Below are positions 52,059 to 62,087 of a stretch of 64,000 bases of DNA, piece by piece; positions within the stretch are counted from its first letter, which is position 1, and each line of letters starts with the position of its first letter. Below the pieces are notes generated by a model. That model searched no databases, was not told where the DNA came from, and saw only the letters and a list, made by a program, of their open reading frames with translations. A program made the translations under genes and the position numbers. This stretch comes from Geothrix limicola (GTDB lineage Bacteria > Acidobacteriota > Holophagae > Holophagales > Holophagaceae): NCBI RefSeq assembly GCF_030268085.1, contig NZ_BSDE01000001.1:1054001-1118000 (forward strand), written 5' to 3'.

Positions 52059-54296
52059 TCAGGGCTGCGAGTCTGCCTTGGACTGAGTCCTGAGGGCGGC
52101 CCAGACGCGATCCGCCTCGGCTCGGTCGGAGGTGCGTTTGAGCGCCGTCAGGGCTTCGCGATAGCCCTCGTAGATGGCCGTTTCCCGTTCACCGATGGTC
52201 GGGGGATCGATGCTTCGAACGCGCCGCAACATGGGGCCCCAGGCCCCTTCGAACCAGTCGTTCATCGGCCCCCAGCGCCGCGCTTTCCGGCATTCGGCGG
52301 CCACGGCGCGGTGGACCGGGGCCGGCAGACGGGAGATCCAGGCCTGTTGGGGCCCGAAGACTGGAAGCCCCGCCGCGAAATCCATCACGGATGGGGGTTT
52401 CGGAAGGAAAGTCGACCAGGCGATCCAGGCCTTCCAGAGGCCTGCATGCTCCGGCCAGCGATTCAGGATGGCCTCGATGCCGGGAAGCAGTTTGCGCGCT
52501 TCGGTGCGCCAGGCCTCGAGATCCGAAATCCACGGCGCCTCGGGCCCGAAATCCAGCGGCATCATCGTATGGGCCGCGTCCTCCCTCAGGCGCACCTCGA
52601 GGGCCGTTTGGGGCATCCGGGCCTTGATCAGGTCGTAGCGGTCTCTCCGCGCATCCAGGTGCTGAGGATGTTTGGCCAAGAAATCATCGAACAGGTGGAT
52701 CCGGGAAGGCGCCACGTTGCGGAGTTGCATCGCCAACTGCGTGGGTTCCGGTGCCGCGTTCCCGCGGGCGACGATGGTCCCATCCCCTTGGAACACGGCC
52801 CACCCCGAAGCCGGAAACCCCGCATCGATCATCCGCGCCGTATCGGACGCCCTCGGCTTTGCCCAAACCAATTCCTCGGCGCTCCAGGGCGCGAGCGCCG
52901 CGGAAGCCCGCAACCCTTCCCAGCTTGCTTCCCACTCAGGATGATCCCAGACGATGAACCTGAGTGATGGAGGGGGCTGGGGCTTCGGAGGCGCCTCCAG
53001 GGACGGAAGCCGCAGCACCTCAAGGAAGGCTTCGGAAGGCTGGGTCGGCGCAGTGTCGTTTTTCGAGTCTTTGGATGAGGGGGATAGGGACGACGAATAA
53101 ACGTTTATCAACCCGGATCCCTTTTCCACCCACCCCTTGCCGGAGAGGCTGCGGCACTCCTGCATGGCCGAGGTGGCCTCCTGCCATCGCCCCAGATGCC
53201 CCAGGGTTACCGCCTTGAGGAAGGCCACATAACTTCTGGATTCGAGCCATTCCGACCAGGAATCCCGCCACAGGGACGGTGCGCCCTCAACGCCGGGAAG
53301 CCGGTCCAGACAGGAAAGCACGCTTTGAGCGGACTCCGCATCGGGGCGGGTCCAGGGGAGCCCCATGAGGAGTTCGGAATGCGGCCAAAACCGGCCTGGC
53401 GAAGGCGTCAACAAGGGGAGTTCCGGCAGGGCGCCAGTGGCCCGGCTGGCCGTTTCGCAGGAGATCCACAGGGGGCCAAGTCCCATGCCCTCTTCCTGCC
53501 AGGTCTGCGACCAATCCGAGCCCGAGTGAGGGTGGCTTCCCCAGGCATTCAGAACGGATTCACTGAACTTGGCCACCTCTGCTCGAAGCCCCGTGGACGC
53601 GGCCTTGCCAAAGACATCGAGCCAGAATTGAAACGACATGCGGTCACTCAGGCGCCAGGCATCCGGCAGGCCATTGAGGCGCCGCAGCGTATCCTCCACC
53701 TCGGCGCACCAATCGTCAGGAAGGGCCGCATCAATTTTTTTCGCGGGTTCAAAGATGGGGAAACCGGACTGAATGGAACCCTTCGCGCCCTCGACCCTGC
53801 CCTGATCCCGGAGGTTCCTGAATCGCGCCTGAGCCAGACGGGTGGCGATGGAGAGGCGTCGTTGGAGGGCCGCACCGTGATCGGGGTGGAGTCGGAGGAA
53901 TGCATCCAACGCCTCCCATGTGAGATCGAATCCCAAGGACCGAAGGCGGTCCCGGAGGTACTCGCCAGTAGGAAGTCCCGAGCCCTGATCCAGGATCGTT
54001 CCGTCCTGGCCCAGAAGGATCCAGTGGGAGTCGTCGTTCCAGCCTTGATCGACCTGGAGTCCTTCCAGGGCCCCGCCTTCGAGCGCCCGCACACTTAGAT
54101 CGCCCCCGGCCGAGAGGAAAATCAACGCTTCGTCAGATCGTTCGAACCCCGGTTTCAGTCTGCTTTTGGGCATCAGCAGCGTGGCCTGGGCATGACTCGC
54201 GTTGCGCCAGACCGAGACAAAGTCTGTCCATTTCGCGTTCTGCGCCATCAGGCTCACATGGAGCATCAGGCCCAGTCCCGCTAGAACGCCCCGCAT
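52059..54296 (-). CDS. Large exported protein with internal duplication, unknown
   Basis: A 745-residue protein with a signal peptide (1-17, cleaved near LMA-QN). It is helical and Trp-rich with no recognised domain. Two stretches in different halves resemble each other: HWILLGQDGTILDQGSG and later EALDAFLRLHPDHGAALQRRL against WAVFQGDGTIVARGNA and later HLFDDFLAKHPQHLDARRDR. This points to two related modules of about 350 residues. The DGTI-type stretch recalls the end of a thioredoxin-like fold. It is probably periplasmic or surface-associated. It is divergent from tilS. Confidence 0.65.
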   Translation of the reverse strand: MRGVLAGLGLMLHVSLMAQNAKWTDFVSVWRNASHAQATLLMPKSRLKPGFERSDEALIFLSAGGDLSVRALEGGALEGLQVDQGWNDDSHWILLGQDGTILDQGSGLPTGEYLRDRLRSLGFDLTWEALDAFLRLHPDHGAALQRRLSIATRLAQARFRNLRDQGRVEGAKGSIQSGFPIFEPAKKIDAALPDDWCAEVEDTLRRLNGLPDAWRLSDRMSFQFWLDVFGKAASTGLRAEVAKFSESVLNAWGSHPHSGSDWSQTWQEEGMGLGPLWISCETASRATGALPELPLLTPSPGRFWPHSELLMGLPWTRPDAESAQSVLSCLDRLPGVEGAPSLWRDSWSEWLESRSYVAFLKAVTLGHLGRWQEATSAMQECRSLSGKGWVEKGSGLINVYSSSLSPSSKDSKNDTAPTQPSEAFLEVLRLPSLEAPPKPQPPPSLRFIVWDHPEWEASWEGLRASAALAPWSAEELVWAKPRASDTARMIDAGFPASGWAVFQGDGTIVARGNAAPEPTQLAMQLRNVAPSRIHLFDDFLAKHPQHLDARRDRYDLIKARMPQTALEVRLREDAAHTMMPLDFGPEAPWISDLEAWRTEARKLLPGIEAILNRWPEHAGLWKAWIAWSTFLPKPPSVMDFAAGLPVFGPQQAWISRLPAPVHRAVAAECRKARRWGPMNDWFEGAWGPMLRRVRSIDPPTIGERETAIYEGYREALTALKRTSDRAEADRVWAALRTQSKADSQP

Positions 54297-54461
54297 GCAC
54301 CATCCACCCCTGCCTGGAATCACCGCGCCTCCGAACCAAGCCCGCAGTGCGTGCCAGTGGATGAACGGGTCCAGCCTGGAGGAACGCTCAGCCGGAGGTC
54401 AAGTGGGGATTCCAGTGTGGCCACCATGTTCAGCGCGCTTCGGCTCGATTAGCCTGGGAGG

Positions 54462-55445
54462 GTGAATCGCTTCGAATCCGACTTGTTGGCCCAGATCCAG
54501 CGCCGCGGCGATGGGGTGAGTGGGCGCGTACTGGTTGCCTGTTCGGGCGGCGGGGATTCGGTGGCGCTGCTGCTGCTGCTGTGGACCCTGCGGAAGAGCC
54601 TCGGCCTGGAACTGTCCGTGGCCCACGCGGACCATGGGCTTCGGGAGGAGTCGTCCCAGGACGCCGATTTCGTGCGCCAGCTCTGCCGGGCCCTCGACCT
54701 GGATCTCGCCGAAGCGAGCCTGGGCGTGAAGGCTCACGCAGAGACCCGCGGTATCGGCCTCGAGATGGCCGCGCGGGAACTGCGCTGGGATTGGCTGCGC
54801 CAGGAGGCCGAGCAATGCGGGGCCGCCGTCGTGGCCACGGGCCATACCCTCGACGACCACACGGAGACAGTCTTCATCCGCCTGGCCCGCGGCGGGGGCC
54901 TGGGCTGCCTGCATCCTCTCGCGCCGCGCCAGACCCTGCGCTGGTCGCCCTTGGCGGAGACGCGCCGTGAAGCCTTGCGAACCTACCTCACCTCGCGGAA
55001 AGTCCCCTGGCGGGAGGACGCCAGCAACGCCGAGCCGTTCACGGCGCGCAACCGCTGGAGGGCACTCCTGGAAGGGTTGCGAAGGGAGGCGCCGGATCTG
55101 GACCGCCACCTGTTCGAGACCCATCTCCAGGCCGAGGAGGCCGAGCAGTTGGCCCGAACCCTCATCGCCGGCTGGGAGGGCACCCGCTGGTTCCTAACGG
55201 AGGATTCCATCGTCCTCAGGCGGGAGGATTGGGACGAACGGGACCTGCGCTGGACCCTGGAGACGGCCTTCCGGCGCCTCGACTGGCCGCGGGAATCCGC
55301 CCTGCTGAGGGGCCTCGCACCCTGGCTCGCGACGCGTCTGGCGCGCGGCCGTAAACCATCGTCCTGGGGGAATTTCCAGCTAAACCCTGAACCAAATCGA
55401 GGGTATCTGCATCTAAGACTGAGCCCTCCCGGTTCACGGACCTAG
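54462..55445 (+). CDS. tilS: tRNA(Ile)-lysidine synthetase
   Basis: A 327-residue enzyme modifying C34 of tRNA(Ile2). The PP-loop is [11 protein letters not shown] (about 26-36), then [46 protein letters not shown] and [14 protein letters not shown]. It has no long C-terminal domain, as in short TilS forms. The GTG start has GGGAGG directly upstream. It is followed by ftsH 44 nt on. Confidence 0.95.
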   Translation: MNRFESDLLAQIQRRGDGVSGRVLVACSGGGDSVALLLLLWTLRKSLGLELSVAHADHGLREESSQDADFVRQLCRALDLDLAEASLGVKAHAETRGIGLEMAARELRWDWLRQEAEQCGAAVVATGHTLDDHTETVFIRLARGGGLGCLHPLAPRQTLRWSPLAETRREALRTYLTSRKVPWREDASNAEPFTARNRWRALLEGLRREAPDLDRHLFETHLQAEEAEQLARTLIAGWEGTRWFLTEDSIVLRREDWDERDLRWTLETAFRRLDWPRESALLRGLAPWLATRLARGRKPSSWGNFQLNPEPNRGYLHLRLSPPGSRT

Positions 55446-55489
55446 TAAACTGGGAGGCCACCTGGGCCCCGGCCCCAAGGAGTCACCCT

Positions 55490-57424
55490 TTGAATTCAAT
55501 GATGAAGAGCGTTCTGGTCTGGTTGGCCATCATCGCCCTCCTGGTCCTGGCCTTCCGCCAGATCCCAGTGAGCAACCGCCAGATCGAAGTTCCCTTCTCG
55601 ACCTTCTACACCGAGGGTGTCGCGGGCAAGTACAAGTCCGTGACCCTTTCCGGCTTTGATATTGAAGGCACGTACAAACAGCCCGAGAAGAACGCCAAGA
55701 CCGGCGAGGTCATCGAGAAGTTCCGCACGGTGGCGCCGCCCATGCAGGATCTGGGCAAGGTCATCCTCAGCTGGAAGACCGAGGGCCAGATCGAGGAGTT
55801 CAAGGCCGCCAAGCCCAGCGAGAACAACTTCGCCTACGTGCTGATGTTCTGGGCGCCGCTGCTGGTCTTCGTCGTGCTCTGGTTCGTCTTCATGCGCCAG
55901 GCCCAGATGGGCGGCAACAAGGCGCTGAGCTTCGGGAAGGCCCGCGCCAAGGGCCTCTCCAGCAGCGCCAAGCGCATCACCTTCGCCGATGTGGCCGGGT
56001 GCGACGAGGCCAAGGAAGAGCTGAAGGAGATCGTCGAGTTCCTCAAGGACCCCGCCAAGTTCCTCAAGCTGGGCGGCAAGATCCCCAAGGGTGTGCTGCT
56101 GATGGGCCCTCCGGGGACCGGCAAGACGCTGCTGGCGCGCGCCATCGCGGGCGAGGCCAAGGTGCAGTTCTTCTCCATCTCCGGTTCGGACTTCGTCGAG
56201 ATGTTCGTGGGCGTCGGCGCGAGCCGCGTGCGCGACCTCTTCGAACAGGCCAAGAAGAGCGCCCCCTGCATCGTCTTCATCGATGAAATCGACGCCGTGG
56301 GCCGTCATCGCGGTGCCGGCCTCGGCGGCGGTCACGACGAGCGCGAACAGACCCTGAACCAGCTGCTCGTCGAAATGGACGGCTTCGAAGGCAACGAGGG
56401 CGTCATCCTCATCGCCGCCACCAACCGCCCCGACGTGCTCGATCCCGCCCTGCTCCGCCCCGGCCGCTTCGACCGCCGCGTCGTCGTGGATCGCCCCGAC
56501 GTCAAGGGCCGCTTCGAGATCCTCAAGGTCCACACCACGGACAAGATCCCCCTCAGCCCCGACGTGGATCTGGAAGTCCTGGCCCGCGGCACGCCGGGAT
56601 TTGCCGGCGCCGACCTGGCCAACCTCTGCAACGAGGCCGCCCTCACCGCCGCCCGCGGCAACAAGAAGTGGGTCGAGATGACCGACTTCGAGAACGCCAA
56701 GGACAAGGTCTACATGGGCGCCGAGCGGCGCAGCCTCGTCATGACCGAAGAGGACAAGCGCATCACCGCCTACCACGAGGCCGGCCACACGGTCGTCGCC
56801 GCCGTGGTGCCCCAGAGCGATCCCCTCCACAAGGTGACGATCATCCCCCGCGGCCGCGCCCTGGGCGTCACCTGGCAGCTGCCGGTGAAGGACCGCTACA
56901 ACACCACCCGCGAATACATGGAAAGCCGCATCGCCATTGCCATGGGCGGCCGCATCGCCGAAGAGATCTTCTTCAACCAGCTCAGCACCGGCGCCTCCAA
57001 CGACATCCAGCAGGCGACGGACATGGCCAAATCGATGGTCATGGAATATGGCATGAGCGACAAGCTGGGCCCGCTGAACTTCGGCGGCGGTCAGCACGAG
57101 ATCTTCCTCGGCCGCGATTTCACCCAGCAGCGCGAGATCTCCGAAGACACGGCCCGCATGATCGACGCGGAAGTGCACGAGTTCGTCATGCGGAACTACC
57201 GCAAGGCCAAGGCCGCCATCGAGACCCACCGCGACCAGCTGGTGGCCATCGCCGAAGCCCTGCTCGTGCGGGAGAGCCTGGACGGCAGCGACATCGAGAT
57301 CCTGATGAAGGGCGGCACCCTGCCCCCGCCCAAGTCCGGCCCCACGCCGTCGGCCCCAGCCACGGTGGAAGGCCTGCCTCAGGATTCCGACCCTGGCCTC
57401 AACCCGGCGCTCAAGCCCGCGTGA
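55490..57424 (+). CDS. ftsH: ATP-dependent zinc metalloprotease FtsH
   Basis: A 644-residue membrane protease. Membrane segments lie at about 6-23 and 115-136 with a ~90-residue periplasmic domain; AAA+ Walker A is GPPGTGKT (206-213), SRH includes RPGRFDRRV, and the zinc site is HEAGH (429-433). The start is TTG 55490, because AAGGAG is about 7 nt away; ATG 55499 would be too far. It degrades membrane and cytosolic proteins such as LpxC. The stop overlaps folP by 4 nt. Confidence 0.97.
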   Translation: MNSMMKSVLVWLAIIALLVLAFRQIPVSNRQIEVPFSTFYTEGVAGKYKSVTLSGFDIEGTYKQPEKNAKTGEVIEKFRTVAPPMQDLGKVILSWKTEGQIEEFKAAKPSENNFAYVLMFWAPLLVFVVLWFVFMRQAQMGGNKALSFGKARAKGLSSSAKRITFADVAGCDEAKEELKEIVEFLKDPAKFLKLGGKIPKGVLLMGPPGTGKTLLARAIAGEAKVQFFSISGSDFVEMFVGVGASRVRDLFEQAKKSAPCIVFIDEIDAVGRHRGAGLGGGHDEREQTLNQLLVEMDGFEGNEGVILIAATNRPDVLDPALLRPGRFDRRVVVDRPDVKGRFEILKVHTTDKIPLSPDVDLEVLARGTPGFAGADLANLCNEAALTAARGNKKWVEMTDFENAKDKVYMGAERRSLVMTEEDKRITAYHEAGHTVVAAVVPQSDPLHKVTIIPRGRALGVTWQLPVKDRYNTTREYMESRIAIAMGGRIAEEIFFNQLSTGASNDIQQATDMAKSMVMEYGMSDKLGPLNFGGGQHEIFLGRDFTQQREISEDTARMIDAEVHEFVMRNYRKAKAAIETHRDQLVAIAEALLVRESLDGSDIEILMKGGTLPPPKSGPTPSAPATVEGLPQDSDPGLNPALKPA

Positions 57425-58239
57425 ACAAAGCCGCCTTCGACTGGGGACCACTCTTGAAGGGTGGTCCCCTTTTTATCGGCATCCTCAATCTCACCCCCGA
57501 TTCCTTCAGCGACGGCGGGCGGTTCATGGATCCGCGGGCGGCCCTCGGCCAGGCTCAGGCCCTGATCCAGGCGGGCGCGCGGATGCTGGACCTGGGTGCG
57601 GAAAGCACGCGCCCGGGCGCCGCACCCGTGGATGCTGCGGAGGAATGGCGGCGTCTCAAACCGGTCATCCAAGGCCTTCGAAAGGCCTTCCCCGACACGC
57701 CCCTCAGCCTGGACACGCGCCATGCCGAGGTCGCCAAGGTGGGCCTGGGAGCCGGGGTCGCGGTGCTCAACGACGTGACGGGATTTTCGGATCCACGAAT
57801 GCTCGACCTGGCCCAGGCCTCCACCTGTGGCCTCATCGCCATGCGCAGCCGCCGCGAAGGCCCTGGCTTCCACATGCCGCCCTACGAGGATCCGGCGCCA
57901 AGGGATGCGAAGGCTGCCCTCGAGGAGATGCGCGCCGTCAGGGATCGGCTGCTCAAGGCGGCCATCGACGCCGCGCGGGTGCTGCTGGATCCGGGCTTCG
58001 GGTTCGGCACGACGTTCCTGGAAGACCTGGCCCTCTGGGGAAGCCTGCCCGGGCTTCCGAAGGCCCTGGACTGGCCGGCGGAACGCGTGTGCATCGGCAT
58101 TTCGCGAAAGCGCTTCCTCGCCGCCCGGGCCGGCACGCCCGGCCTGCCGCCTGCCCAGCGCGACGGCCTCAGCGCCGCGGCCCATGCCGAAGCGCTTTCG
58201 TGGGGCTATCGGGTCTTCAGAACGCACGCCATCGGATAA
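57421..58239 (+). CDS. folP: Dihydropteroate synthase
   Basis: A 272-residue enzyme joining pterin and 4-aminobenzoate. Motifs are [63 protein letters not shown] and GISRKRF. The usual LMHmrG stretch reads [14 protein letters not shown], a substitution in a loop near the active site that may be lineage-specific. The GTG start overlaps ftsH. It is followed by glmM after 9 nt. Confidence 0.94.
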   Translation: MNKAAFDWGPLLKGGPLFIGILNLTPDSFSDGGRFMDPRAALGQAQALIQAGARMLDLGAESTRPGAAPVDAAEEWRRLKPVIQGLRKAFPDTPLSLDTRHAEVAKVGLGAGVAVLNDVTGFSDPRMLDLAQASTCGLIAMRSRREGPGFHMPPYEDPAPRDAKAALEEMRAVRDRLLKAAIDAARVLLDPGFGFGTTFLEDLALWGSLPGLPKALDWPAERVCIGISRKRFLAARAGTPGLPPAQRDGLSAAAHAEALSWGYRVFRTHAIG

Positions 58240-58248
58240 TCTGTTCCC

Positions 58249-59568
58249 ATGAGTCTTCGCTACTTCGGAACTGACGGCATTCGGGGCGTGGCCTTGCGCT
58301 CCCCCCTCACCCTGGAAGAGGTGTCCCGCTGGGGCGCCGCCTGGGCCCAGGTGGCCCGGGAGGCCGGGGTGAAGCAGCTCGTGGTGGGATGGGATCCCCG
58401 ATCCAGTTCGGGCCCCATGTCCGAGGCCTTCATCCTGGGCGTGGGCCTGGGCCTGAAGGTGCTGGTGCTCGGCATGGCCCCCACGCCCGCCGTCGCCTGG
58501 AACGTGGCCAAGCTCAGCACGGAAGGCGTGAAGACCTGGGGTCTCATGATCTCGGCCAGCCACAATCCGCCGGAGGATAACGGCCTCAAGGGCTTCAACG
58601 AGCTGGGCGAGAAGCTGGAAGAGGATCAGGAAGAAGCCATCGAGCGTGCCTTCGATCAGCTCAGCGAGCCCACCACCATTTCAGCCCCATCCGCCTCGCT
58701 TGACCTGCGCCCCTACTTGGATCACCTCGAGGGCATCACCCTGCCTCCGGATTTCCACCTCGTGATCGACTGCGCCCACGGCGCCACCGCCGAAGCGGCG
58801 CTGGAGCTCTTCCGCGGCGGTGACATCCACTGGATCGGCGTGCCCGCCGACGGTCCGAAGATCAATGTCGGTGTCGGCTCCACCCATCTCGAATCCCTGT
58901 CGGCCATGGTGGTGGCCCGCGGCGCCCAGATGGGCATCGCCTTCGACGGCGATGGCGACCGCTGCCTGCTCGTGGACAGCCGGGGTGAGGTGGTGGACGG
59001 CGATCAGATGGTGTGGCTCCTGTCCCAGGACCGCGTCGCCTGCCAGGATGCCCCTCCCGGCGTCGTGGGCACCCTCATGACCAACGGCGGCCTGCCCCAG
59101 GCCCTGGGCCAGCTCGGCATCCCCTTCGTGCGCACCCCCGTCGGCGACAAGTACCTGCTTCGGGAAATGGCCAAGCGGGGTTGGGATCTGGCGGCCGAGG
59201 CCTCCGGCCACCTCATCCAGAAGCGCGTGGGCCCCAGCGGTGACGGGCTCGCGGCGGCGCTCTCCATCCTGCGCGCGCTGCTGCACCGCCCCGCGGATCA
59301 GCGCTGGGCCTGGACCTTCCGGCCCTGGCCGCAGAAGCTCGTCAATGTGATGGCCCGTGACCGCAAGGCCGTGGATGCCTGCGTCGATCTCGTGTCGGCG
59401 ATGGCCGCCATCGAAGCCCGCTGGGGCGACGGCGTGCGCCAGGTGGTGCGCTGGTCCGGCACTGAGCCCAAGCTGCGCCTCATGGTGGAAGCCCGCGAAT
59501 CCTCCTGGGTCGAGCAGGCCCTCACCGAACTCGATGCCGCGGCCCGCCGCGACCTCTCGCTGACCTAG
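58249..59568 (+). CDS. glmM: Phosphoglucosamine mutase
   Basis: A 439-residue enzyme converting GlcN-6-P to GlcN-1-P for peptidoglycan and LPS. The phosphoserine is Ser104 in ISASHNPPEDNG, Mg is bound in DGDGDRC, the sugar is held in ASGH, and the phosphate loop is RWSGTEPKLR. It is in an operon with ftsH and folP. Its length is normal. Confidence 0.96.
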   Translation: MSLRYFGTDGIRGVALRSPLTLEEVSRWGAAWAQVAREAGVKQLVVGWDPRSSSGPMSEAFILGVGLGLKVLVLGMAPTPAVAWNVAKLSTEGVKTWGLMISASHNPPEDNGLKGFNELGEKLEEDQEEAIERAFDQLSEPTTISAPSASLDLRPYLDHLEGITLPPDFHLVIDCAHGATAEAALELFRGGDIHWIGVPADGPKINVGVGSTHLESLSAMVVARGAQMGIAFDGDGDRCLLVDSRGEVVDGDQMVWLLSQDRVACQDAPPGVVGTLMTNGGLPQALGQLGIPFVRTPVGDKYLLREMAKRGWDLAAEASGHLIQKRVGPSGDGLAAALSILRALLHRPADQRWAWTFRPWPQKLVNVMARDRKAVDACVDLVSAMAAIEARWGDGVRQVVRWSGTEPKLRLMVEARESSWVEQALTELDAAARRDLSLT

Positions 59569-59569
59569 C

Positions 59570-60685
59570 GTGGCCGCCGACGTCCGCCGTCCCGTGGATC
59601 GCTGGCTGGTGCTCTTCGCGCTGGCCCTGGTGGCGATCGGCATGGTCTGGATCTACTCGGCCTCGGCCATCAAGGCCTCGCAGAACCACGCAGCCGCCAC
59701 CGCCTTCCTGACCCGCCAGCTCATGGGCGGCGCCATCGGCATTGCCTTCATGCTGGCCCTGTCCCAGGTGGACCTGGCCATCCTGCAGGATCACCAGCGC
59801 CCCCTCATGGCGGCCTACTTCATCCTCATCGGACTGCTGCTTGCCGTGCTGGTCATCGGGCCCAAGGTGAACGGTGCCCACCGCTGGCTCCGGCTCGGTC
59901 CCATGAGCATCCAGCCTTCGGAGCTGTTCAAGCCGCTCTCCGTGCTGCTCTCCGCCGCATGGATGATCCGCCACCGCGAGGCCTGGACGAATCGCCGCGA
60001 CGCCCTGCCGAAGCTGCTGGGCCTCGCCGGCATCCTGCTCGTGCCCCTGGCGCTGATCCTGCGCGAACCCGATTTCGGCACCACCTTCCTCATCGTCTTC
60101 GTGGCCCTCATGGTGGTGTTCCTCGGCGGCGCGCCGAAGTGGATCTTCGCCGTGGCGATTCCCATTCTCGGCGCCCTCGGCACGGCCTTCGTCGTGCTGT
60201 CGCCCTACCGCCTGGCCCGCGTCACCAGCTTCCTCAATCCCGAGGCGGATCCGCTCGGCAAGGGGCACCAGGCCATCCAGAGCCTCGTGGCCGTCGGCAA
60301 CGGCGGCTTCATGGGCGTCGGCCTCGGCGGTGGCAAGCAGAAGCTGTTCTACCTGCCCGAAGCCCACACGGATTTCATCTACGCGGTGATCGCCGAGGAA
60401 TCCGGCATGATCGGCACCATCGCCATCCTCGTGCTCTTCGTCGCCATCCTCTGGCGCGGCTACCGCATCGCGCGCCGCGTGGGCGACGGCTACCTGAAGC
60501 TGTGCGCCATGGGCTTCGTGCTGCTGCTGGTGGTGCAGGCCATGATGAACATGAGCGTGGTGCTCTCGCTGGCGCCGAACAAGGGCATCCCCCTGCCCTT
60601 CATCTCCTTCGGTCCCAACAGCCTCATCGCCAGCCTCATCTGCCTGGGCCTACTGCTGTCCATCAGCAAGGACGCCTCAGCCTAG
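59570..60685 (+). CDS. ftsW: SEDS peptidoglycan glycosyltransferase FtsW
   Basis: A 371-residue protein with about ten membrane helices. GPKVNGAHRWLRLGPMSIQPSELFKP, the large-loop GKGHQAIQSLVAVGNGGFMGVGLGGGKQKLFYLPEAHTDFIYAVIAEESGMIG and the C-terminal NKGIPLPFISFG follow FtsW; RodA would have a different loop, and the GKGxQ, PEAHTDFI wording supports FtsW. The GTG start is 1 nt after the glmM stop. It ends 9 nt inside the convergent DUF2344 gene. Confidence 0.9.
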   Translation: MAADVRRPVDRWLVLFALALVAIGMVWIYSASAIKASQNHAAATAFLTRQLMGGAIGIAFMLALSQVDLAILQDHQRPLMAAYFILIGLLLAVLVIGPKVNGAHRWLRLGPMSIQPSELFKPLSVLLSAAWMIRHREAWTNRRDALPKLLGLAGILLVPLALILREPDFGTTFLIVFVALMVVFLGGAPKWIFAVAIPILGALGTAFVVLSPYRLARVTSFLNPEADPLGKGHQAIQSLVAVGNGGFMGVGLGGGKQKLFYLPEAHTDFIYAVIAEESGMIGTIAILVLFVAILWRGYRIARRVGDGYLKLCAMGFVLLLVVQAMMNMSVVLSLAPNKGIPLPFISFGPNSLIASLICLGLLLSISKDASA

Positions 60686-61792
60686 CCGGATCGGCTCGTC
60701 GTCATCGTCATCCACGAGCACGATGTTCGACCCGCCACCCAGCAGCACGGCGTCCTCGTACATGTTCTTCAGCTTGGGTTCGAAGCGTTCGGCCTGGCCC
60801 ATCCGGGCATCCGGCTTGAGTTCCACAGACTGGCGCACCAGGCCCGTGAGGCTGGCGGGATCGAGGCCCAGCAGGGCGCCCAGCATCTTGAGCGGGTTGA
60901 TCGCCTGGAAGGCGCCCATGCGCGTGGCGAAGCAGAGCGCGTCGCTTTCCCAATGCATCGAGGTGATGAGGCTGCGAAGGTCGAGGGACGCATCAGCCTT
61001 GGCGGTTCCCCGGTCCCAGGGCCAGCTTTCGGCCGCGAGGAAGGCGGCGGTTTTCGCTTCGGCCGCGGCGCGCTGATCTGCCGGCACCTCCCAGCGCCAC
61101 AGCGAGCGCAAGGCCAGGTCGCCGATCTCGGAAGCGAATCCTGGGAGCACATTCCACGCATGGATCCTCAACCCATCCGGCAGGCGACGGTTCAGGCGCG
61201 CCATCACCTGCGCCGGATCCTCCGCCGGCTCCTGCTTCAGCGCCGCGTCCATGTATTCCGCCTGGCCGCCGACACCCGCAGGAAGGGGACACCCCATGCT
61301 CAGGAGGGGACGGGGCCGCTTGCCGAGATCCAGCGCCAATGGCAGGCCTTCCAATCGGAATGCCTGGATGAAGAGGGCGTGCAGGTCTCCGTCATCAAAG
61401 CCCACGACACTGTTTTCTTTCGCGTATTCCAGGCGAACGCGCGTGCGGCGGGTATCGAGCTGCCAGAGCGCCGTGCGCCGCTGCTGGGCCTTGGCCGCCA
61501 GCGGCACCAACCTGGAGCCCAGCGATTGGATCAGCGCCAGATCTTCCGCCCCTCGCCGCGAAGCGCGAAGCAGCTCGGCGGCCTCTTCCACTAGGTCTTC
61601 CCGCTGGAGGGTCTGGATCCAGATTTCTTGATCCGGTAAAGCGCCCGTGGCGATCCCGGATCGAAGCACTTGCAGACAGGCCGGTTCAAGACTGGGCCCG
61701 ACCGTTTCCATCGCATGGAGCGCGGCGCCGAGCCGAGCCTGGCGGGCCAGGGCCTCGGCGGGAATGGAGGGATGGGACGTTCGGGCGCTCAC
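60677..61792 (-). CDS. Stand-alone DUF2344 (radical-SAM-linked) protein
   Basis: A 371-residue protein. An N-terminal helical region (1 to about 110) is followed by DUF2344 (about 116 onward): RTRVRLEYAKENSVVGFDDGDLHALFIQAFRLEGLPLALD, PRPLLSMGCPLPAGVGGQAEYMDAALK, LNRRLPDGLRIHAWNVLP. DUF2344 is normally fused to or paired with a radical-SAM protein, whose gene is not in the window. The end is acidic (VDDDDDEPIRLG). The start is a GTG at 61792 with a weak site; the frame stays open further upstream without a good start. Confidence 0.78.
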   Translation of the reverse strand: MSARTSHPSIPAEALARQARLGAALHAMETVGPSLEPACLQVLRSGIATGALPDQEIWIQTLQREDLVEEAAELLRASRRGAEDLALIQSLGSRLVPLAAKAQQRRTALWQLDTRRTRVRLEYAKENSVVGFDDGDLHALFIQAFRLEGLPLALDLGKRPRPLLSMGCPLPAGVGGQAEYMDAALKQEPAEDPAQVMARLNRRLPDGLRIHAWNVLPGFASEIGDLALRSLWRWEVPADQRAAAEAKTAAFLAAESWPWDRGTAKADASLDLRSLITSMHWESDALCFATRMGAFQAINPLKMLGALLGLDPASLTGLVRQSVELKPDARMGQAERFEPKLKNMYEDAVLLGGGSNIVLVDDDDDEPIRLG

Positions 61793-62087
61793 TTCTTCAG
61801 CATAGTGATTCGCGAAAGACCCGGTGCGGAAAGGAACCGACTCCGCCCTGCAGAAAGCGGTAAAAAAAACCTTCTGAACAACCCGATCGAGGGGCGATTT
61901 CCACATCCTCTGTGGGAAGCCGGAGGTCGAATCCGAGAAATTCCTTTCAGCACAAGCCACTTGGGTCCGTGCCCATTTTTGGTGGCAGGTGTGCGGATCA
62001 TCTCCGGGTTGACAAACCATCGCGGGTTCGTTCCACCACCCTTCCTTTGCCTTCTTCGCAAAGAAGCGTCAAGCTACAACCCACACC
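61793..62087. other. AT-richer intergenic region, divergent promoters
   Basis: A 295-nt gap between divergent genes, the largest in the window. I see an A8 run near 61863-61870, a possible -35 element ttgaca at 62009-62014 without a convincing -10, and a short hairpin around 61911-61924. There is no open reading frame that I would support and no tRNA. Confidence 0.6.

Noticed and set aside
55496-57451. 651-codon minus-strand frame opposite ftsH
   Set aside because: It is antisense to all FtsH motifs and has shadow composition, with no ribosome site or family.
62009-62037. Promoter with ttgaca -35 before the Kdo-kinase-like gene
   Set aside because: At 17 nt distance the -10 position reads tccacc, which is not convincing, so no promoter is called.
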